From positions 17,829,764 to 17,893,763 of the forward strand of contig NC_088306.1 in NCBI RefSeq assembly GCF_032854445.1: a DNA stretch of 64,000 bases, written 5' to 3'. Source of the stretch: Liolophura sinensis. Its lineage: Eukaryota; Mollusca; Polyplacophora; Chitonida; Chitonidae. Below the pieces are notes generated by a model, which saw only the letters and a program-made list of their open reading frames with translations, did no database searches and was not told the origin of the DNA. A program made the translations under genes and the position numbers. Within the stretch, counting starts at the first letter, position 1, and the number at the start of each line of letters is the position of its first letter. Shown piece after piece: positions 41,501 to 47,500 of this stretch.

Positions 41501-44500
41501 TGTGAGATTACACAAATTTATAGCTGAGAACAAACACAATATCTTCCAATACAGCCCTTGTAAGCAAAGGTAGAGATACTCAGTGTTAAGAGTAATATGT
41601 TCATTGGACAAGTCTACCTCTTTTAAACCGAAGGTAAAAAAAAAGTCGCTTTGGTTGTTTACCTTTAAAATCTCGTGATCTCTTTCATTTTAAATGAGAG
41701 TGTACAGAACTTCAGAAAAATGCATAAGCACCTTTTTAGGAATGTCTACAACAGATGTATTCTTATTTAGAAAAGCCAATCGTGTGATTTGGAGATTACT
41801 TAGCTGCACTGACCTTTCAACCTCAGTTTGCCGTTAATTATAGAGCCAGTTGATGAGTGGGCAGACAGGCAAACAGTCGGACATCTTAAAAGTCAAAATC
41901 TACCACTTGACACTTCAAATCCAGATAAATGACAGGTAGATTTACACAGACAATGGCTGGCTTTCATAAAGAACGATGAAGAGTTAGAGTGATGGCCTGA
42001 TTTGGCAGTTATACAAGGCACGATTCCAAAATACATGGCTACTGGTCAGCACCGAAATTAGACACAGTGGAAATATCTGCCATTAGTCGTGTAACGTGAA
42101 CTAAAATGAGCTGGAATAGCACTGGGTGACTCTCTCCACATGACTTATCCAAGCGTTTAGGCCAACATTGTATCAAGGACATTATGTGACCAACAGAAAC
42201 TGTTGCTTGACAAACACTGTACAAGATCTCACAATATTTCGCTCAGTTTTACGTCTGTGGAAAGCATACCGTAAAGACTTTACAAATGGAGTAGACCTTT
42301 AATTATTATAGTGTAAATACAAGTACCTCGCCCTGCATCTTTACAGTATTGACTTACTGACCGCTCCCCAAGCACAAATCAATTTTGACTTGACTGATAT
42401 ATGGAAGTGCAGCACTACCGACCACAAATCAACTTTGACTTCACTGATTTTATGGAAGTGCAGCACTACCGAACACAAATCAACTTTGACTTCACTGACT
42501 TATGGAAGTGCAGCACTATCGACAAAGTTTATTAGCAGAACCTAATTTGCACCGTCCTCGCGAGACAACGAACGAGATGTCCTCATCCAGCTTCATAGTC
42601 TAGAAAACATGAATCAATCTGTGTACAAGCCATATTGTGACTCACAGGTATGCACCCCACATTGGTGGAAGGCAGGTGGGCTTCAACGTAACACTGCGTA
42701 AATGGCCTATCGAGCGCCAACACTTACTGTCACCAAGGCCCCTGCGAATAGTGAGAGACTTAAATCTGCGTTTATTCTCCGTCCGGCTGTGACAGCCCGA
42801 TCCGTTTGTCACTAGGGATTATGTTCAGGGCCGGCCATATTCGAGGCGTGTGAATGTTGGCTTGTACCATGTACCAGAGCGAATATGTGTACTTCTTATG
42901 TGTAAAAGAACGTAATAAAACGGACACAAGGATATTTGTGGTATATTCTGTGACTACAATACACATGCTGGCGTTACAAGGGAATTCAGTCCAAACCTGT
43001 CGCCCTACACATACAGCCATTAAACGTAACCATTGGAGCAGATCCCAGACATGACTAAAGTGAAAGGACCATACCCACGCGGTCCTCTTCCCCCGGGGAT
43101 AAGAATCATGTAGGCTACTTTTTCATATAGCTCTGTGTGTCAGTAGTATCGGTACAAGTGACCGTGAAGACTTGACTCTCTAGATTCGGAGGTAAAGAAT
43201 GCCAGTGTTGTACATGAAGTTGGTGCCCTAGGCCTACAATCAACTAACTTATAAACGATTTTTTTAAAGGTTGCGCGAGGGCAGGCTCAATAAAGGTATA
43301 TTAATGAACATGTATGGCAAAGATTTTGGACATTTCCCATAAAGGAATGAAGTATGAAAAGTATAAAATGTCACTTCGCAAAATTATGCAAATAAGAGAG
43401 ACCAAATATAAACTTCAACAAAAAAAAAATGCATCATGAAACGAAGAAATGCAAAAATATAACATCTCCACATTACTTTATTTTTGGTTGAGCTGTTTTT
43501 GTTCAAATTTCATATAACACAGACAAAATCACCTGCACAATTAAGGCTACGGAGACGCGCGCACTCCTGTTTCTTCAGAGCTTATCCATTAGAAAAGTAG
43601 TCCGTATAAGGTCTGCAGCCTAATGAATATTCATGAGGAACACTTCATACAGTCAGTATCACATCATTGCACATAACTGTACAGCACTGTCCGTTTTCGC
43701 GATTGCTGTAAAAAAAAGTTCTATTTTAAACTGAGGTGATTAGGTTATTGTTCATAGCGGATATAGCGGTGGTGATGTGTTCACAAACCATCTCTGTACA
43801 CTTATATATAGTCTCAATGCCTCCAGGCTCTTACTTACACGCACTTAGAGAGATACCAGAACACATGTGAGCCCAGTCAGAGTTTTTATGTGTATATATC
43901 TACAGGGAATGTGGGAAATTCTACTTCTTGAAATCTCTTACACGTCTGTATACAGTTTGGATATTTCTGTATGTGGCAGAGAGTTTCGTATAATCACCCA
44001 TTCATTAGTTCTTTTAAGGTGTAGTTCAATTTCAGATAAACATGGTCATATATCCAAGCAAAAATAATTAGGCGTGTTATAAAATGGCATATAAATCTTG
44101 CGAAATCAATCTGACCGTGGCTGGCTCGTTGATATAAAGGGTTACTCTCGTGGCTATCAGCCCTTATTCAGTGAGATCGCAAACTTGGACCCAGCTCTCC
44201 TTATTTACGACAGGGTTTTCTTCACGGCCTACCAGATACCAGATACCAGCCGACCATACCACCATATGACCATACGACTATATGACCATATACCCATATA
44301 CCCATATACGGATGTTGAATGACGTAATGGTTTGCGCTCGCGGTGTATTATGGAGTATGAAGTGTGGCACACGCACACGCACGTAAACGCAAGCCCACGT
44401 ACGCACACATCGAATGAATGCTTGGGGTTTTAACGTCGTACTTAACAAGTTTTCAGTAATAATAACGGCGAGGAGTCGATAGGTGTGTGTACATAAAGTG

Positions 44501-47500
44501 TATCTTCTTTTGGAAGGGCGAGTCCATGCCGCCGAAGTGCTGCCGCCAAAGTGCTGCCGCCACTGAAGTACCATGCCGAAGACACGGTGTATTATGGAGT
44601 ATGAAGTGTGGCACACGCACACGCACGTAAACGCAAGCCCACGTACGCACACATCGAATGAATGCTTGGGGTTTTAACGTCGTACTTAACAAGTTTTCAG
44701 TAATAATAACGACGAGGAGTCGATAGGTGGGTGTACATAAAGTGTGTCTTCTTGTGGAAGGGCGAGTCCATGCCGCCAAAGTGCTGCATGACACCTTACC
44801 CAGTCATATTATACTGACATCCGGTCAACCAGTCATGTTTTCTTGCTCTAACATCCCAGTACAACAAGTACAATTTTTGAAGCATTTGGTATGACCCACG
44901 ACCCGAATTCGAGGCGGATGCTCTAACCATTAGGCCACCGCAACGATCCAAACATAAATCGAATACCTCACATTAATTAGTTGTCAACACAAGGCAACTT
45001 TTGCCATTACTAAAAGCGGAGAAGCTTTAACATCTGTAGCTAATTATTAATTAGCTAATTATTATCAGACGCTTGAATGAATAATTTATACATGTGCTTT
45101 TCCATAATTACCCATTCCTTTATAATGGTAAACATAAGCTAGATTTCTATCTTCTTTATACGATGATATCTCCGGCCGACAGCACTAATCGCCAAAACGG
45201 GCTCCTGATGATATCGTCAAGTTCTTACTGCGAGAATTAATGTATTAGGAAAGATTATCAAAAAGACAAATATGAGGTGCGTGCACGAACTGGAATATAT
45301 GTTTATGTGCGATATTTGAATTATGATCATTGCAATAGTTTGCTAATAAATTTGACTATAGTGCGTTTAGAGGTGTCGCCCATAGCTTGGCAACGTAAAT
45401 CGCATCCGTGCATAGTGAATTCGTGAAAACCACAATGACATCATAACTGTATCAGAGGATCAGTCGTTGTATAAGCAGTAACTCTACACACTCCCCAGAT
45501 AGCAGCCTAGGTGAATGATAGTGGAATGATATAAGCCTGCTCCAAGTGTGCTATTGGTGGGCTAGCAGCACTTGGCAATGTATCCACAGACCACAGCAGT
45601 AACTCTACACCTTCAGTAGATGAAGGGAATGGAATGCTAGAAGTCATAGGCGCCATATCCACAGGCCGCAAGACTAAACTACACACCCTCAGACACCCTT
45701 AAGGCTACGTAAATGGTTGTGAAACGCTAGATGCGTGCTAAAAGTATGCTAGTGGTAAGTCAATGGCACTAGGCACCATATCCGCAGAACACAGCAGTAA
45801 ATCTACATCATCAGCAGATAAAGGCTAGGGAAATGGTTGTGGAATGCTAGAAGCCTGCTACAAGTGTACTAGTCGTAAACTAGTGGCAACAGACACTTTG
45901 CCCAGTAATTCTACATCCACAGCTGACGAATGCTAAGTCAAGTCTACTACATGGAAGTGCATGCTAGTGGCGAGCTAGTGGCTGGGGATACCACATCTAC
46001 AGACCACAGACTACAGCAATAACTCACCATGAAAAGCTAGGTGAATGTTAGTGGATGCTATAAGTCTGTCGTGAGCGTGCTAGTTGCGAGCTATTGACAC
46101 AGATCACAGACAAAAACACCACTTCAAACTCTCAGTTGATGAAGGCTATAAGTACATAAGTAAATGCTAGAAACTACGTCATATAACATTGCAAATGGAC
46201 ATTACACATTATGCGATACATCTCATAACATCTCCTATATAACATAATCAGCTGCGCCACATAACATCACACACATTTCACTGTACAGTCATCCCATGAA
46301 TTGCAGAAATGTCTACGCCAAATAACATGGCATCTACGACGGAATCGACTACCGTGTACGCCAAATAACATGGTATCCATGACGGAATCGACTAGTACGG
46401 TGTAGGCCGGATAACAAGGCATCTACGACGGAATCTACTACTGTGTAGGGTAAATAACATGGTGCCTATGACGAAATCGACTAGTACGCTGTAGGCCGGA
46501 TAACAAGGCATCTACGACGGAATCTACTACTGTGTAGGGTAAATAACATGGTGCCTATGACGGAATCGACTAGTACGCTGTAGGCCGGATAACAAGGCAT
46601 CTACGACGGAATCTACTACTGTGTAGGGTAAATAACATGGTGCCTATGACGGAATCGACTAGACCTGTGTGGACCAAATAACAATGCACATACGCTGGAA
46701 TCGACTACGCCACATAACATCGCATATACAAACAGGTTCGACCATGCTACATATAACACTGCGTACGACACAAATGGCTAACCATCATATGACCGACAGA
46801 ATATATTACGCCATATAAAATACGCATACGACATGATAAGCCATACGCTACATCGCATATACAACAAATTAGACTTTGTCATGTAACAATGCATTTGACA
46901 GTATACACTATGTTTTACATAACGTTTACACGACAGAATAGACTTACGCCACATAACATACTAGCATAGCAAAACGACTTCATTCATAGTTTTGCAGTGA
47001 TTGTACTAGCTGCTCTGAGCAAATCACCAGCATACCCTTTGGTCACGTGACTAGAGTACTGGAGGTGAAAATAAAGTGAATTTAACCCAGGGGAGACAGG
47101 CACTGAAGAGGGGTTTCTCCCCAAAAAATGAAAAATATAGCTTTTAGGTAACAAATCCTCTCTGGAAAAGCAATCAGAACGTATCGAACCTTCAAATAGG
47201 ATAGACCCATTGTCCTGCAGTATTTTAAACTTTAGGAATCAGCAAGAATCAGCGTTTCGCTTTATTTAGCTCCATGTTATTTATCACCTCCTGCCTTATG
47301 TGAGGTACCCGAGTGCTGGAAACTATGAATAGCTTGTGTTATACTTAACATCGCATATTTTAACCTCGTGGATTGTGTGACGTTGTAAGGTGACGTTATA
47401 AGGTGTCATACTAATCCACATCGTTATAGAGAACTACCGTAAATATACAAAACCTACCTAAACTTGCTCAATGGTGACTGCTAGAGACTGATGTGGACTA

